A stretch of 64,000 nucleotides of DNA from Tunturibacter gelidoferens (lineage in GTDB: Bacteria; Acidobacteriota; Terriglobia; Terriglobales; Acidobacteriaceae). Below, piece by piece: positions 30,265 through 41,500 of this stretch. The stretch is from NCBI RefSeq assembly GCF_040358255.1, contig NZ_CP132938.1:1736001-1800000 (forward strand), written 5' to 3'. Within the stretch, counting starts at the first letter, position 1, and every line of letters starts with the position of its first letter. The notes under the pieces were generated by a model. That model ran no database searches. It saw only the letters and a list, made by a program, of their open reading frames with translations, and was not told the origin of the DNA. The position numbers and the translations under genes were made by a program.

Positions 30265-31545
30265 ATGGCACTTGGAGTCACGGGAGAAAGCTCTATCACC
30301 ACGGTCGAGACCAGCAGCAAGAATTACACCGTTCCACTAATGCTGATGGTCTCTTTGTACTTTGGCATTGGTTTCATCACCGCTCTGAATGACATCCTGG
30401 TTCCTCACTTCAAGGATCTCTTCCATCTCACGAACGTCACTGCGCTGCTGGTCCAGTTCTGCTTCTTCGGAGCGTACTTCGTAATGTCGCTCCCGTCAGG
30501 ATGGATCGTCGGACGGATCGGCTACAAGCGCGGGATCGTGGTCGCGCTGTCAGTCATGGGGCTTGGCCTGCTTCTGTTTCTTCCGGCCTCCATCATCATC
30601 TTTTATCCACTGTTCCTCTTCGCACTATTCGTCGTTGGCAGCGGCCTGGCACTTCTCCAGGTAGCCATTAATCCCTACGTCGGTGCATTGGGACCTCCGG
30701 AGACAGCGGCTTCTCGGCTAAATCTGGCTGGGTTCTTCAACTCGATTGCTACAACTTCCGCTCCCCGAGTTGGCGCTGCCTTCATCTTCATAGCCGCGGG
30801 TGCCTCGACGGCGCAACTCGCCCACTCTGTGCGGAAGCCCTACCTGATTCTCGCCATCTGCGCTTTTGCCATGGCAGTCATCACAGCCTTCGTGCAGTTA
30901 CCCGACGTCATTGAAAAGGGCGATTCCAAATCCGGTGCTGATGGAAGCGCATGGAGCTTCAGCCATCTAAGACTGGGTGCGCTCGCGATCTTCTTCTATG
31001 TGGGAGCCGAGGTTGCCATTGGAAGCATCATGATCACCTATCTTGGCCAGCCATCGATGGGGGGCTTGAGCCACGAGGTCGCTGCGCGATACGTCTCCTA
31101 CTATTGGGGGCTATCCCTGATAGGCCGCTTCGTCGGATACTTCGCGATGCGCTGGATTCGAGCTCAAAGGGCACTTGCTGTCGTCTCGCTGGTTGCTGCC
31201 GGCCTCATTGCTCTCACCGTCGCAGCCCATGGGCACATCGCTATGTGGGCGGTAGTTTTTTGCGGCCTTTGTAACTCGGTCATGTGGCCCTGCATCTTCC
31301 CGCTGGCGGTAAAGGGGTTGGGAAGATTCACGAGCCAGGGCTCCGGAATTCTAATCACGATGGTCGTCGGTGGGGCAGTGATCCCGGAAATTCAGGGTTT
31401 TCTCGCCGATACGCTTGGCTATCAGCACAGCTTCGCGATTGTTTTGCTTTGTTACGCTTACATTTTCTTCTTCGCAATCAGGGGGCATCGCAATCTGAAC
31501 TCAGCCGATGCATCGCTCGCTCCGAGCTCAGCCCTTATTCAATAG
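30265..31545 (+). CDS. nagP: MFS sugar permease, FucP/NagP type
   Basis: About 426 residues with 12 hydrophobic segments, typical of the fucose/glucose-galactose permease (FHS) branch of the major facilitator superfamily. Family-like stretches are YFGIGFITALNDILVPHFKDLF at helix 1 and NPYVGALGPPETAASRLNLAGFFNS between helices 4 and 5. The ATG at 30265 is chosen because AGGGGA lies 5 bases upstream; a GTG at 30244 is in frame but less likely. Placement between nanE and nagR/nagA suggests inner-membrane import of N-acetylglucosamine or a related amino sugar. Its last 11 bases overlap the 3' end of nagR on the other strand. Confidence 0.85.
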   Translation: MALGVTGESSITTVETSSKNYTVPLMLMVSLYFGIGFITALNDILVPHFKDLFHLTNVTALLVQFCFFGAYFVMSLPSGWIVGRIGYKRGIVVALSVMGLGLLLFLPASIIIFYPLFLFALFVVGSGLALLQVAINPYVGALGPPETAASRLNLAGFFNSIATTSAPRVGAAFIFIAAGASTAQLAHSVRKPYLILAICAFAMAVITAFVQLPDVIEKGDSKSGADGSAWSFSHLRLGALAIFFYVGAEVAIGSIMITYLGQPSMGGLSHEVAARYVSYYWGLSLIGRFVGYFAMRWIRAQRALAVVSLVAAGLIALTVAAHGHIAMWAVVFCGLCNSVMWPCIFPLAVKGLGRFTSQGSGILITMVVGGAVIPEIQGFLADTLGYQHSFAIVLLCYAYIFFFAIRGHRNLNSADASLAPSSALIQ

Positions 31546-32311
31546 TCGTGGTTGGCACGCGGATCGAAGCACGATATCTGTCGCCGCGATAACGGGAGCA
31601 GGCTACCTCGATCGGTGTCTCTTCGGTGGTCATAATGGTCCGCGAGATAGAAAGGATACTCGCCTTCTTTGGGATTGTCAGTAAATCGGATTCTTCGCGA
31701 GTCGCGGGCAGCGCCTCGATCACCTCATCGGCCCAGGCCACGCGCACACCAAATGTTTCGCGAAGGACGAAGTAGAGGGATTGCTTCGCGAAATTGATCT
31801 TCTCAAGACCTGGAAATTGTTTTAGTGGAATATGAGATAGTTCGAGCGCCATCGGAATTCCGTCAGCGAGCCGTAGTCGACGCAACCGCATCACAGCCTC
31901 TCCCGTTTCGACCTTCAACTGCTCCGCGAGTTCTGCCGTCGCTTTCACCACCGTTTGCTCGATTAGTTTTGAACTCGGGGCCATACCGAGATGCTTCATA
32001 TCTTCGGTAAACCCGCGCAAATGCATGATGTTCTTCTCGAGTTTTGGTCGGGTGACAAACGTGCCGCGCCCCTTTTGGCTAATCGCGAAGCCGCTAGTCT
32101 TCAACCCGTGTAGAGCTTGCCGGGCCGTCATTCGACTCACCTGGTAGATCCGCGCCAGTTCCTCCTCAGAAGCCAGAGGGTCCCCTGTGGATAGCTCCCC
32201 CGAGTGAATCTTTTCCATCAAGGCCCGCTGAATCTGGTAGTACAACGGTATGAATCCGCTCTTATCCAGGGGACGTACGGCTGAAACAGTTTGATTTTGA
32301 GGCTTCGACAC
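31535..32311 (-). CDS. nagR: GntR family regulator, HutC/UTRA subfamily (NagR-like)
   Basis: 258 residues. The winged-helix N-terminus (residues about 15-85) contains LYYQIQRALMEKIHSGEL, LASEEELARIYQVSRMTARQ and SQKGRGTFVTRP. The C-terminal UTRA effector domain contains MRLRRLRLADGIPMALELSHIP and YFVLRETFGVRVAWADEVIEA, ending with EVACSRYRGDRYRASIRVP. UTRA regulators of this class bind phosphorylated amino sugars. The gene lies between nagP and nagA, and four related operator-like sites occur at 7603, 30214, 32452 and 33851, one of them just upstream of this gene. The regulator-site link is an inference. Confidence 0.9.
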   Translation of the reverse strand: MSKPQNQTVSAVRPLDKSGFIPLYYQIQRALMEKIHSGELSTGDPLASEEELARIYQVSRMTARQALHGLKTSGFAISQKGRGTFVTRPKLEKNIMHLRGFTEDMKHLGMAPSSKLIEQTVVKATAELAEQLKVETGEAVMRLRRLRLADGIPMALELSHIPLKQFPGLEKINFAKQSLYFVLRETFGVRVAWADEVIEALPATREESDLLTIPKKASILSISRTIMTTEETPIEVACSRYRGDRYRASIRVPTTTIE

Positions 32312-32451
32312 TCTATCTCCTGAGACCTTCCGACATTATTTGTGTCTGCATGGCTCGCAGCGACGCCGGATGGGCAGTTTCAGCCAGCATCTTGTGGACA
32401 CAACATATCGAAATAATTGACGTCCCTTGTCTTTTTAGTCTTAACGCGGTT

Positions 32452-32466
32452 CAGTTGTCTATACAC
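32452..32466 (-). promoter_or_regulatory. NagR-like operator candidate upstream of nagR
   Basis: CAGTTGTCTATAC at 32452-32464 is identical over 13 bases to the site at 7607-7619. It lies 140 bases upstream of the nagR start, in the nagA-nagR spacer, which would fit autoregulation. Confidence 0.5.
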
Positions 32467-32546
32467 ACCTTGTCAGACGTGGGTAACAACAGGTAGCGGA
32501 TTCAGCGAGCTGTGTTGGCTGAACGCAAGATAGGAGCGACTCCACT

Positions 32547-33713
32547 TCATGCAATCATTGATCTTCCCGACAAGAAGGTTTGTATGACCTCCGCAGAAGG
32601 TGATAGCACGGTGATATTGGCTTCGCGACCCTCGTCGAGACTGCCCCAGCTGTCATCGATGCCCATCAGTCGAGAAGGATTTCGCGATGCGGCAGCGACA
32701 GCGGTATCCATGCTTGCGCTGGTAAAGTTGATGAAGTTCTGCACTCCGCGGTCCAGAGTCAATACGCTGCCTGCAAGAGTGCCATTTGAGGTGCAGCGCC
32801 CGTCACGCACTTCAACCTTCATGTCGCCCAGCATGTAAGTCCCGTCAGGCATTCCGGTGGCACTCATACCATCGGTCACCAGAATGATGCGGTCCTTATC
32901 CTTTGCTTTGAAGAAGAGCCTGACCATTAAGGGGTCCACGTGAATGCCGTCACAGATGATCTCGGCAAACAGTAAATGCTTATCCAGTACATAGGCCGCT
33001 AATCCAGGCTCCCGATGATCAATGGCCCGCATTGCATTGAACGTATGGGTTGCGGAACGCGCTCCAGCCACAAAGCCGGCATCCGCCTCGCAGACCTTGG
33101 CATCGCTGTGTCCCATGCTGCAACGAACGCCAAGCGCAGTGGCATGCGCGATCAGTTCAGTCGCCCCGGGCAGCTCGGGAGCAATCGTCATAAGGCGAAT
33201 CTGGCCTTCTGCTGCCTGCCAGAAACGATCGAACAGTGAGACAGTGGGCACTTGCAGCAGAGCATCCGTATGTACGCCACGTTTCAAGTGAGAGAGAAAC
33301 GGCCCTTCGAGATGTATTCCCAGAGGCGTGGCGCCACAGACGACAGCCGCCGCTCTCAGTCTGATCTCAGTCGCGAGTCCCGTCAAAGAGCGTAGAGTCT
33401 CGTCCGTCGGAGACGTGACCGTGGTCGGAAAGTATGCTCCCACACCCCGGCTGGAAAGATAGGACCCAATCGCGTCCAGCGCCTCCGCGTCGGCCTCCAT
33501 GACATCGTGTCCAGCGCAACCGTGAATATGTATGTCGACATAAGCCGGTACCAGGGTGGCCTCAGGAAATCTATATGTTGCCTCTGTCAATTTGTGGTCA
33601 GCCGCGTTCAGGCTCTCTATCTGGCTGATCCGACCATCTTCTACTCTAACGAGCGGGTATTCGACCGCCGCGTCTGAACTTATGAGTCTCCGCGCCGCTA
33701 TCGTACTAATCAT
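32547..33713 (-). CDS. nagA: N-acetylglucosamine-6-phosphate deacetylase
   Basis: 388-residue amidohydrolase that converts GlcNAc-6-phosphate to glucosamine-6-phosphate and acetate in the cytoplasm. Metal and catalytic residues are in place: H62 and H64 in YVDIHIHGCAGHD, E136 in GIHLEGPFLS, H202 in MGHSDAK, H223 in ATHTFNAM and D281 in LVTDGMSATGMPDG. It has the normal family length. It is divergent from the SIS-domain deaminase gene, with 336 bases between starts that include an operator-like site. nagR lies downstream on the same strand. Confidence 0.95.
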   Translation of the reverse strand: MISTIAARRLISSDAAVEYPLVRVEDGRISQIESLNAADHKLTEATYRFPEATLVPAYVDIHIHGCAGHDVMEADAEALDAIGSYLSSRGVGAYFPTTVTSPTDETLRSLTGLATEIRLRAAAVVCGATPLGIHLEGPFLSHLKRGVHTDALLQVPTVSLFDRFWQAAEGQIRLMTIAPELPGATELIAHATALGVRCSMGHSDAKVCEADAGFVAGARSATHTFNAMRAIDHREPGLAAYVLDKHLLFAEIICDGIHVDPLMVRLFFKAKDKDRIILVTDGMSATGMPDGTYMLGDMKVEVRDGRCTSNGTLAGSVLTLDRGVQNFINFTSASMDTAVAAASRNPSRLMGIDDSWGSLDEGREANITVLSPSAEVIQTFLSGRSMIA

Positions 33714-33850
33714 TGCCGCCCTTTCGTTAACTCCACGCTAAACGCAAGCTCTAGTTAACCATGTTCTGAACCTTCGCGCGGACATCGCGAAGGCTATGAG
33801 CCGTCGTCACCACGTTCGTAAACAAAGCTATCCTTGATATCGCAAATCCA

Positions 33851-33866
33851 GTATAGTCGTACATAC
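33851..33866 (+). promoter_or_regulatory. NagR-like operator candidate between nagA and nagB-II
   Basis: GTATAGTCGTACATAC. It shares CAGTATAGTC and ATACAAG with the nagP-proximal site at 30214, but has a shorter centre. It is placed to control either or both divergent genes. Confidence 0.45.
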
Positions 33867-33953
33867 AAGTTTGGCGAAGCAGAGATTTCATCTTTCAATA
33901 CAGGTCATTGTCGATGATGCATAGTCTGCATAAGCTTGATCTAAGCGACTGCT

Positions 33954-34003
33954 TCCCCCATAGCTCAACGGTAGTGCTCAACCGTCTTCAACGGGTCAGT
34001 TGC
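33954..34003 (+). pseudogene. tRNA-like fragment (5' half, resembles tRNA-Thr)
   Basis: CCCCCATAGCTCAACGGTAG followed by TGCTCAACCGTCTTC and AACGGGTCAGTT resembles the acceptor, D-arm and anticodon-arm part of a threonine tRNA. The anticodon loop is shortened, the D stem is mismatched and no TpsiC arm (GGTTCRA) or 3' acceptor strand follows. It cannot make a functional tRNA as it stands. Confidence 0.4.
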
Positions 34004-34049
34004 TCCGCAGCGCTGCCCGCCATCCCTTAACGCAACTAAAAGCAAACGG

Positions 34050-35207
34050 ATGCCAAAGCAAATGACAGAACCGACGCTCACTCCGCAGGAGCTTGTGACA
34101 TTTCCTCACGCCATGCTGCGTGAGATCTACGAACAGCCCCAAGCTCTCGCCGCGACTATCGAGCAATATGTCCCAGGCGGCGTTTCAACAGCAGAGACGT
34201 TTCAACCGGTTGTCGATGCCCTTGGGGGGCGGGAGCGGCTCGTTATTGCCGCCAGTGGCTCTAGCCGACACGCGGGTCTCGCTGGTGAAATCATGCTTGA
34301 AGATCTGGCTGGAATCTCTGTCGATGTCGAATACGCCAGTGAATACACCTATCGCTCAACACATACGCTGCATAATCCTGGCGTAGTCGTTATCTCCCAG
34401 TCCGGGGAAACAGCCGATACACTTGCCGCTCTCCGAGAGGCCCAAGCCCGGGGACTTGCCACTGTCGCGATCACCAATAATGCTCGTTCCAGCATGGCAA
34501 CCGAGGCAAGCGCCTCGATGCCAACTTTCGCCGGCGTTGAAAAGGCCATCCCGGCAACAAAAAGCTTTACCACGCAGCTCGCGGTACTCTACTCTCTAGC
34601 TCTTCACCTGGCTCGCGTTCGCGGTCGGATGACGCTGCAGACTGCTGAGGCTCACGGCCGCCAGCTTCAGGAGATCCCCGGTCTCTTGCGGACAGCATTG
34701 CCGGAATGGCAGAAACAGATTGACGCGCTGACGCCTCAGCTGGCAAGCTCTCGCGCGCTGCTTTACCTCGGTCGCGGTGCTCATTATGCGATCGCCCGCG
34801 AAGGAGCGCTTAAGCTTAAGGAATCCGCATATTTGAATGCCGAAGGATATCCCTCAGGGGAACTGAAACACGGTCCCAATGCTCTCGTCAGCAAGGACTC
34901 TCCGCTAATTATGATAGCCACTGCTGACGCTGGCGATCCCGATTCACTACTGCGTTATTCCAAGGTCCTACAGCTAATGAAGGACATGCGGGCGCAAGGT
35001 GCAAGAATCATTGCCTTGGCGACTAAAGGAGATCAAGAGGTCCCTCAGTGCAGCGACGCCTGCCTCTTTATTCCTGCTAGCAACGATCTGCTCTCGACAA
35101 TTCTAGAGGTCGTGCCATTTCAACTGCTCGCCTACTCCCTGGCGATCAGTCGGGGCATCGATGTTGATCGGCCCAGAAATCTGGTCAAGGCCGTCACAGA
35201 GGAATAG
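34050..35207 (+). CDS. SIS-domain glucosamine-6-phosphate deaminase (NagB-II) / GlmS isomerase-like protein
   Basis: 385 residues made of two SIS domains, like the C-terminal isomerase half of GlmS but without the glutaminase domain. Sugar-phosphate-site motifs are visible: AASGSSRHAGLAGE, VVVISQSGETADTLAALREA, LGRGAHYAIAREGALKLKES and AEGYPSGELKHGPNAL. The protein ends with DVDRPRNLVKAVTEE, which corresponds to the GlmS C-terminus. In nag clusters such proteins act as deaminases turning glucosamine-6-phosphate into fructose-6-phosphate and ammonia, and no other NagB is present here. A second ATG at 34062 is a possible start. Confidence 0.85.
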   Translation: MPKQMTEPTLTPQELVTFPHAMLREIYEQPQALAATIEQYVPGGVSTAETFQPVVDALGGRERLVIAASGSSRHAGLAGEIMLEDLAGISVDVEYASEYTYRSTHTLHNPGVVVISQSGETADTLAALREAQARGLATVAITNNARSSMATEASASMPTFAGVEKAIPATKSFTTQLAVLYSLALHLARVRGRMTLQTAEAHGRQLQEIPGLLRTALPEWQKQIDALTPQLASSRALLYLGRGAHYAIAREGALKLKESAYLNAEGYPSGELKHGPNALVSKDSPLIMIATADAGDPDSLLRYSKVLQLMKDMRAQGARIIALATKGDQEVPQCSDACLFIPASNDLLSTILEVVPFQLLAYSLAISRGIDVDRPRNLVKAVTEE

Positions 35208-35540
35208 TTCCCGGACAAGCTTCCAGTACCAATCGACCCGTATTCTTAGACGCTGGAAGTAACTTCTGGCTCTAGCAGTGCCTACCCTTGTCCTACTTAG
35301 GCGGAGGCGAGTCGTGTCCCATTTCATTTAATAATCTATTCCAAGCGCAATCGCAGAGGGCTTCGTTTGAGTACAAGCAGGCCTCCCCATTGCATTTGTT
35401 GGGCTTTCTAACAATATCCAGCGAGATTGGGGCCAAACGAGCCATCGCTATGATGCAACTTTCGTGTAATAGGTAGTGCCGACTCAGGAGGTTACGGTGG
35501 GTACTAAAGTTTGGTCGAAGTAACGAGCCAAGGGGACCCT
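35208..35540 (+). other. Intergenic region upstream of the giant repeat protein
   Basis: About 330 bases without a recognisable gene, operator or RNA. AAGGGGA at about 35530 is the ribosome site for the next ATG. Confidence 0.6.
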
Positions 35541-38500
35541 ATGAAGCGCTTGTCTCACCGTTCGCCTTGTTTTTCTGTCTCGGTTTTTAGAGGTATTTGC
35601 CGAACACGGGTTCTTTTCCCCCTCGTGTTGATGTCAATTCTTTCCTCCGCGGCCTTTGGAACAACGCCTAACCCAACGCCAACTGTCACGACATTGGCAA
35701 TCTCAGCGACTACGGTCGCCTATCAGACACCAATTACCTTAACGGCAACCGTTACAGCGGGAAATTCGCCAATCAGTGCCGGTTTGGTGCTCTTTTGTGA
35801 GGCGACGGCGAAGTTTTGCGAAAATAACTCCGCTTTGGGCATTGCGCAACTGACCTCTCCCGCAGCAACCGCGTCCATAAAAATCGGCAGCGGACCGATT
35901 GGAAACCACAGCTATAAAGCGGTTTTCAGAGCGAATAATATTTATGCCAGTAGTGAGTCAAATACAGTCACCTATGCAGTCACGGGCACCTATGCTTCGA
36001 CCCTAACTCTGGCATCTACAGGCTCCATCGGGAACTACAGTCTCACAGGAACAGTCGCTGGCTTTGGCTCGCTCAATACAGGCCCCACTGGTAGTATTTC
36101 GTTCCTAGACACCAGCACAAGTAACAGTTTGCTTGGTACCGAGAACCTTGTCGCATCTACGCTTTCGACAACCTTCCTCCAAAATCAGCCATTTGCCATA
36201 GGAGGCAATGGCACCACCCTGAGATCCGTGGCAATCGCGTCGGCCTATCTCGACACCGATAACAACCTAGATGTCGTCACCGGGGACGCTGCCCAAACGA
36301 TCTCTGTGCTCCTTGGTAATGGAGATGGAACGTTCAAGCCGAAGGTAAACTACGCCGGCTGCGTCGTTGGTAAAGCGCTCCAGATTCTCCTCGCCGATTT
36401 CAACCGAGACGGCGTCACTGACATTGCTCTCGGCTGCTCCGATGGTACGAACGGTGGTCTTGTGATCATCCTCGGCAGTGGGGATGGTAAATTCCAGACT
36501 CCCGTTTATTATCCGACGGGCGATGTTGCAAGCATTGCCATTGGAGATTTCAATGGTGATGGTCTTCTGGATATTGCGCTCTCCAATAAGTCACAGCAAA
36601 ACATCACAATCTTTATTGGTGATGGCAGCGGCAAGTTCCTGCCAGAGGCAGTACCTCTCGTTACTCCCGCTCTTGCGCATGGTGTCGTGGTTGCAGACTT
36701 TAATCTAGATGGCAAGGACGATGTAGCCTACGCAGTCAACACCGCAACCCCGAATAGTTCGTTGTCAGATCTCTACCTCGCTCTCGGAAACGGTGATGGC
36801 ACATTCCAACTCCCGACTTCTCCCGTCGCCACCCAGATAGGCGAATTTCTTACCGCTGGCGATACAAACGCCGACGACTTTCCAGACATTATTTCGAGTA
36901 CGATCACGCGACCGGGAAGCGGCAACAATATTGGAAACAGCCTTTTTGTGCTTCTTGGAGATGGAAAGGGAGATTTCACGACGACGACCTATGTGTCTGA
37001 CATTCCCTCGGATCCCCACCTTGCCGACGTAAATGGCGATGGAATCCCTGACATCATCGCAGGAGGTAGTACCGGTGCTCTCGTATATCAGGGCAATGGC
37101 GATGGAACTTTTCAGAACTATCAGGAGCCTGGCATAGGTGGCTTCGCCCTCACGTACGCTGTAAATGCCGGAGACTATAACAACGACGGCAACGCTGATC
37201 TCATCGGAACTGATGCGGACACACCTCGTGCTGCTGTTTCGCTGAGTCAGGTCCAACAGACATCTGTCGCCTCCGCCCTCACTCATGTCGCTGTCTTTCC
37301 ACTTGGCAGTGGCGTTCATCAAGTGGATGCGAGTTATTCTGGTGACTCCATTTACATAGGCAGCCTCTCAGCCACAGTCCCACTCACTGCGGCGCCTGTA
37401 AATACCACACTCACTTTGACGGCATCTTCAACTTCAGCAATTTTGCCTGGACAGTCTGTAGTGTTGACCGCTGTCCTTTCTCCCTACACAGTCGGACCAC
37501 CGACTACAACAACTGACACTGAGTCTGTTAAGTTCTTCACCGGAACTACCTTGCTTGGTTCCGGAAAGCTTGTGAAAGGAGTAGCCACCCTGACGACAAC
37601 TGCGTTGCCGATAGGAGCCGACGCCCTCACTGCTACATTCGCTGGAGACTCAAACTACAACCCCAGTAATTCGAACATGGTAACTGCGACAGTTTCTAAT
37701 GTTCTGCTGAGTTCTTCGCCAAACCCATCAACTTATTTGCAATCTGTTACCTTCACAGGAACCGTAGCTACCGGAAAAACTGGGACGATAACCTTCTTCG
37801 ATGGCACGAAGAGCATCGGCAGTGGCGTCATATCGGGAGGCACCGCCACACTCACAACTTCTAGCCTTTCGGGGGGTGCGCATAACATCACAGCACAATA
37901 TAGTTCCAGCAAATCCCCTGTCCTGGTTCAGGTTGTCAATAAGGCAACACCAACTGTAAGTGTCACGACCTCTGGGCCCAGCAACTACGGCGACACTGTT
38001 ACGATCACAGCTTCGGTCCCCGCCGACGCGACTGGCACAATTGTCTTTACGAGCGGTAGTATCGCCCTTGGCTCTGGAACCATCACGAGTGGCACCGTAT
38101 CAGTAACTACGAAGCTGCTGACACCGCCAAGCGATCTCATCACGGCCGCTTACAGTGGTGATGGCAACTACAACTCTGCTATAGGAACCACTCTGCAGAC
38201 GGTGGCTAAAGACAGCCCCACATCGACTCTGACTTCCTCCGCAAATCCGTCCCTACCCGGAGGTCCAGTCACCTTCACAGATACGTTGTCAGCAAACCTA
38301 TCTGGTACGGTCTCATTTGCGAGCGGTTCAACCCCTCTTGGGAGTGCAACACTGGCGAACGGTGTCGCCACATTCACGACCTCGACGCTTCCACTTGGTA
38401 ATAATCTCATTACTGCCACATATGGTGGAGACGGAGATGACAATGCTTCCACCTCTACCTTGACTCAAGTCGTTGCGAAGTTGAGTCCTGCGGTGACAGT

Positions 38501-41500
38501 TACTACTTCCGGTTCGAGCATCTACGGCCATTCGGTCGCGATCACTGCGTCCGTGCCGCCCGGTCCGACCGGCACGATCACGCTAACCAGCGCCGGCGTC
38601 ACCCTGGGATCAGGCGCAGTCACTTCAACTTCTGGAGCAGTGACGATATCGACCACGATATTGCCGGTAGGAAGTGATCTGATCACGGCAAACTACAGTG
38701 GAGACAACGTTAACAATCCGGCGACAGGAGCGACTACTCAGACGGTAACGAAGGCAACTCCTATTGAGACGCTCTCTTCTTCGATCAATCCATCTGCTGC
38801 GAACCAGTCAGTGGTCTTTACCGCGTCTGTTCCTTCCAATGCAACCGGTACAGTGACCTTCACTAACGGGTCGACTGTTCTGGGCACCTCAACCTTGATC
38901 AGCGGGATAGCGACGGTAAGCAGTACAGTCTTGCCGATCGGTTCCGATACGATCACCGCGACCTACAACGGCGATACGAACAACAACACCGCAACGGCGA
39001 CTCTGACCCAGATAGTAAATAAGGCGACTCCGACAGTAGTTGTAACTACCTCCGGTTCGAGCACGTATGGCGGTCCTGTCACGATCACGGCGACGGTGCC
39101 CCCTGGTACCACTGGCACAATAACGATCACCAGTGGAGGAATGACGCTGGGCTCTGGAACAGTAAATCCGACAACCGGAACTGTAACCGTCAGCACGACG
39201 ACTCTGCCTGTTGGCAGTGATCCCATCACTGCTTCTTATGGTGGCGATACGAATGACAACCCAGCCACCGGCACTACCACGCAAAGCGTGACCAAGGCCA
39301 CTCCGATAGTAACTCTAACCTCCTCTGCCAACCCATCTGCGGTGAATCAGTCTGTGACCTTTACCGCTTCGCTTCCATCTGGCGTAACGGGCACGATGAC
39401 CTTTACCAGTGGTGCAACTCTCCTCGGAACCTCAACGATAACGAGCGGAGCAGCAATCATCTCCACCTCCACCCTGCCGGCAGGAAGCGACACGATCACT
39501 GCTACCTACAGCGGCGATACCAACTACAACGCCGCAACAGCTAGCCTCACCCAGTCGGTCGGAAAAAATACGCCGCCCGTAACGGTGACAACCTCTGGAT
39601 CTAGCACCTATGGTGGTTCGGTCACGATCACGACGACTGTTCCCCCTGGCACAACCGGCACAATTACTGTTACTAGCGGCGGCCTAACTCTTGGTTCAGG
39701 AACAGTGAATCCCACAACCGGAACGGTGAGGATTACTACGACCACACTTCCGGTAGGTAATGATCCAATTACGGCTTCCTACGGGGGCGATACAAACAAC
39801 AACCCAGCCACCGGCACCACCACCCAGACTGTGACCAAGGCCTCTCCTCAAGAAACCCTTTCCTCGTCGATCAACCCATCCGCCGCCAATCAGTCAGTTG
39901 TCTTCACGGCATCTCTTCCGTCGAACGCAGCCGGAACAGTAACCTTCACCAGCGGATCGGTTGTTCTGGGCACATCCGTATTAGTGAATGGGATAACTAC
40001 TGTAAGCACTTCGACGCTCCCGATAGGTTCTGATCAGATCACCGCTACGTATAATGGCGATGCGAACAATAACTCTACAACCGCAACTCTGACCCAGACA
40101 GTTAGCAAAGCTACGCCGACGGTCATTGTCACTACGTCTGGTTCGAGCACCTACGGCAATCCGGTCACGATTACGACGACTGTACCTCCTGGCACAACCG
40201 GCACAATAACGGTCACCAGTGGAGGCGAGACGTTGGGATCTGGCACAGTTAATCCCACGACCGGAACGGTAACAATCACCACAACGACGCTTCCGGTTGG
40301 TAGTAATCCGATCACAGCCTCCTATGGTGGCGATTCGAACGACAATCCCGCGACCGGTTCAACTACCCAAACTGTGACAAAGGCAACTCCTACAGTAAAT
40401 CTGACATCTTCTACCAACCCGTCTGCTGTGAATCAAGCTGTAACTTTCACAGCCATGCTTCCGACCAGCGTAACTGGGACAGTGACCTTCACGAGCGGTT
40501 CGAACATCCTTGGATCGTCAGCCCTGACCAACGGCATGGCAACAGTAATTAGTTCTACGCTTCCGAGCGGGAGTAACACGATCACAGCCACTTACGGTGG
40601 TGATGTTAATTACAACACCGCGACGGCAACTCTTATTCAGTCAGTTGGTAAGACGACTCCGACAGTGGTTGTTACTACCTCCGGTTCGAGCACGTATGGA
40701 AGTCCTGTCACGATCACGGCGACGGTGCCCCCTGGTACCACTGGCACGATAACGATCACCAGTGGAGGAACGATGCTGGGCTCTGGAACAGTAAATCCGA
40801 CAACCGGAACTGTAACCGTCAGCACGACGACTCTGCCTGTTGGCAGTGATCCCATCACTGCTTCTTATGGTGGCGATACGAATGACAACCCAGCCACCGG
40901 CACTACCACGCAAAGCGTGACCAAGGCCACTCCGATAGTAACTCTAACCTCCTCTGCCAACCCATCTGCGGTGAATCAGTCTGTGACCTTTACCGCTTCG
41001 CTTCCATCTGGCGTAACGGGCACGATGACCTTTACCAGTGGTGCAACTCTCCTCGGAACCTCAACGATAACGAGCGGAGCAGCAACCATCTCCACCTCCA
41101 CCCTGCCGGCAGGAAGCGACACGATCACTGCTACCTACAGCGGCGATACCAACTACAACGCCGCAACAGCTAGCCTCACCCAGTCGGTCGGAAAAAATAC
41201 GCCGATCTTGCCCCCGCCCGTTGTGTCGTCGTCTAACCTACCCATCGATACACCTGAGACTATTACCGAGACAGTCCCGACAGGGGTGACGGGTACAGTT
41301 ACTTTTTCTGACGGCATAACTCCATTAGGGTCAGCGACCATTGTGAATGGAGTTGCAACTCTTAACGTTCCATCGCTGCCGCTCGGAGTTGATCCCATTA
41401 CTGCAGCCACCTCTGGAGACGCGAATAATAATCCGGCTACGTCGCCACCTACTCTAGTAACAGTAGGAAAGACAGCCACAGTTGTAACTCTGACGTCGTC

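Noticed and set aside
37971..41204. CRISPR array or satellite DNA
   Set aside because: The period is 543 bases, in frame, and encodes Ig-like domain pairs. There are no short repeats with unique spacers.
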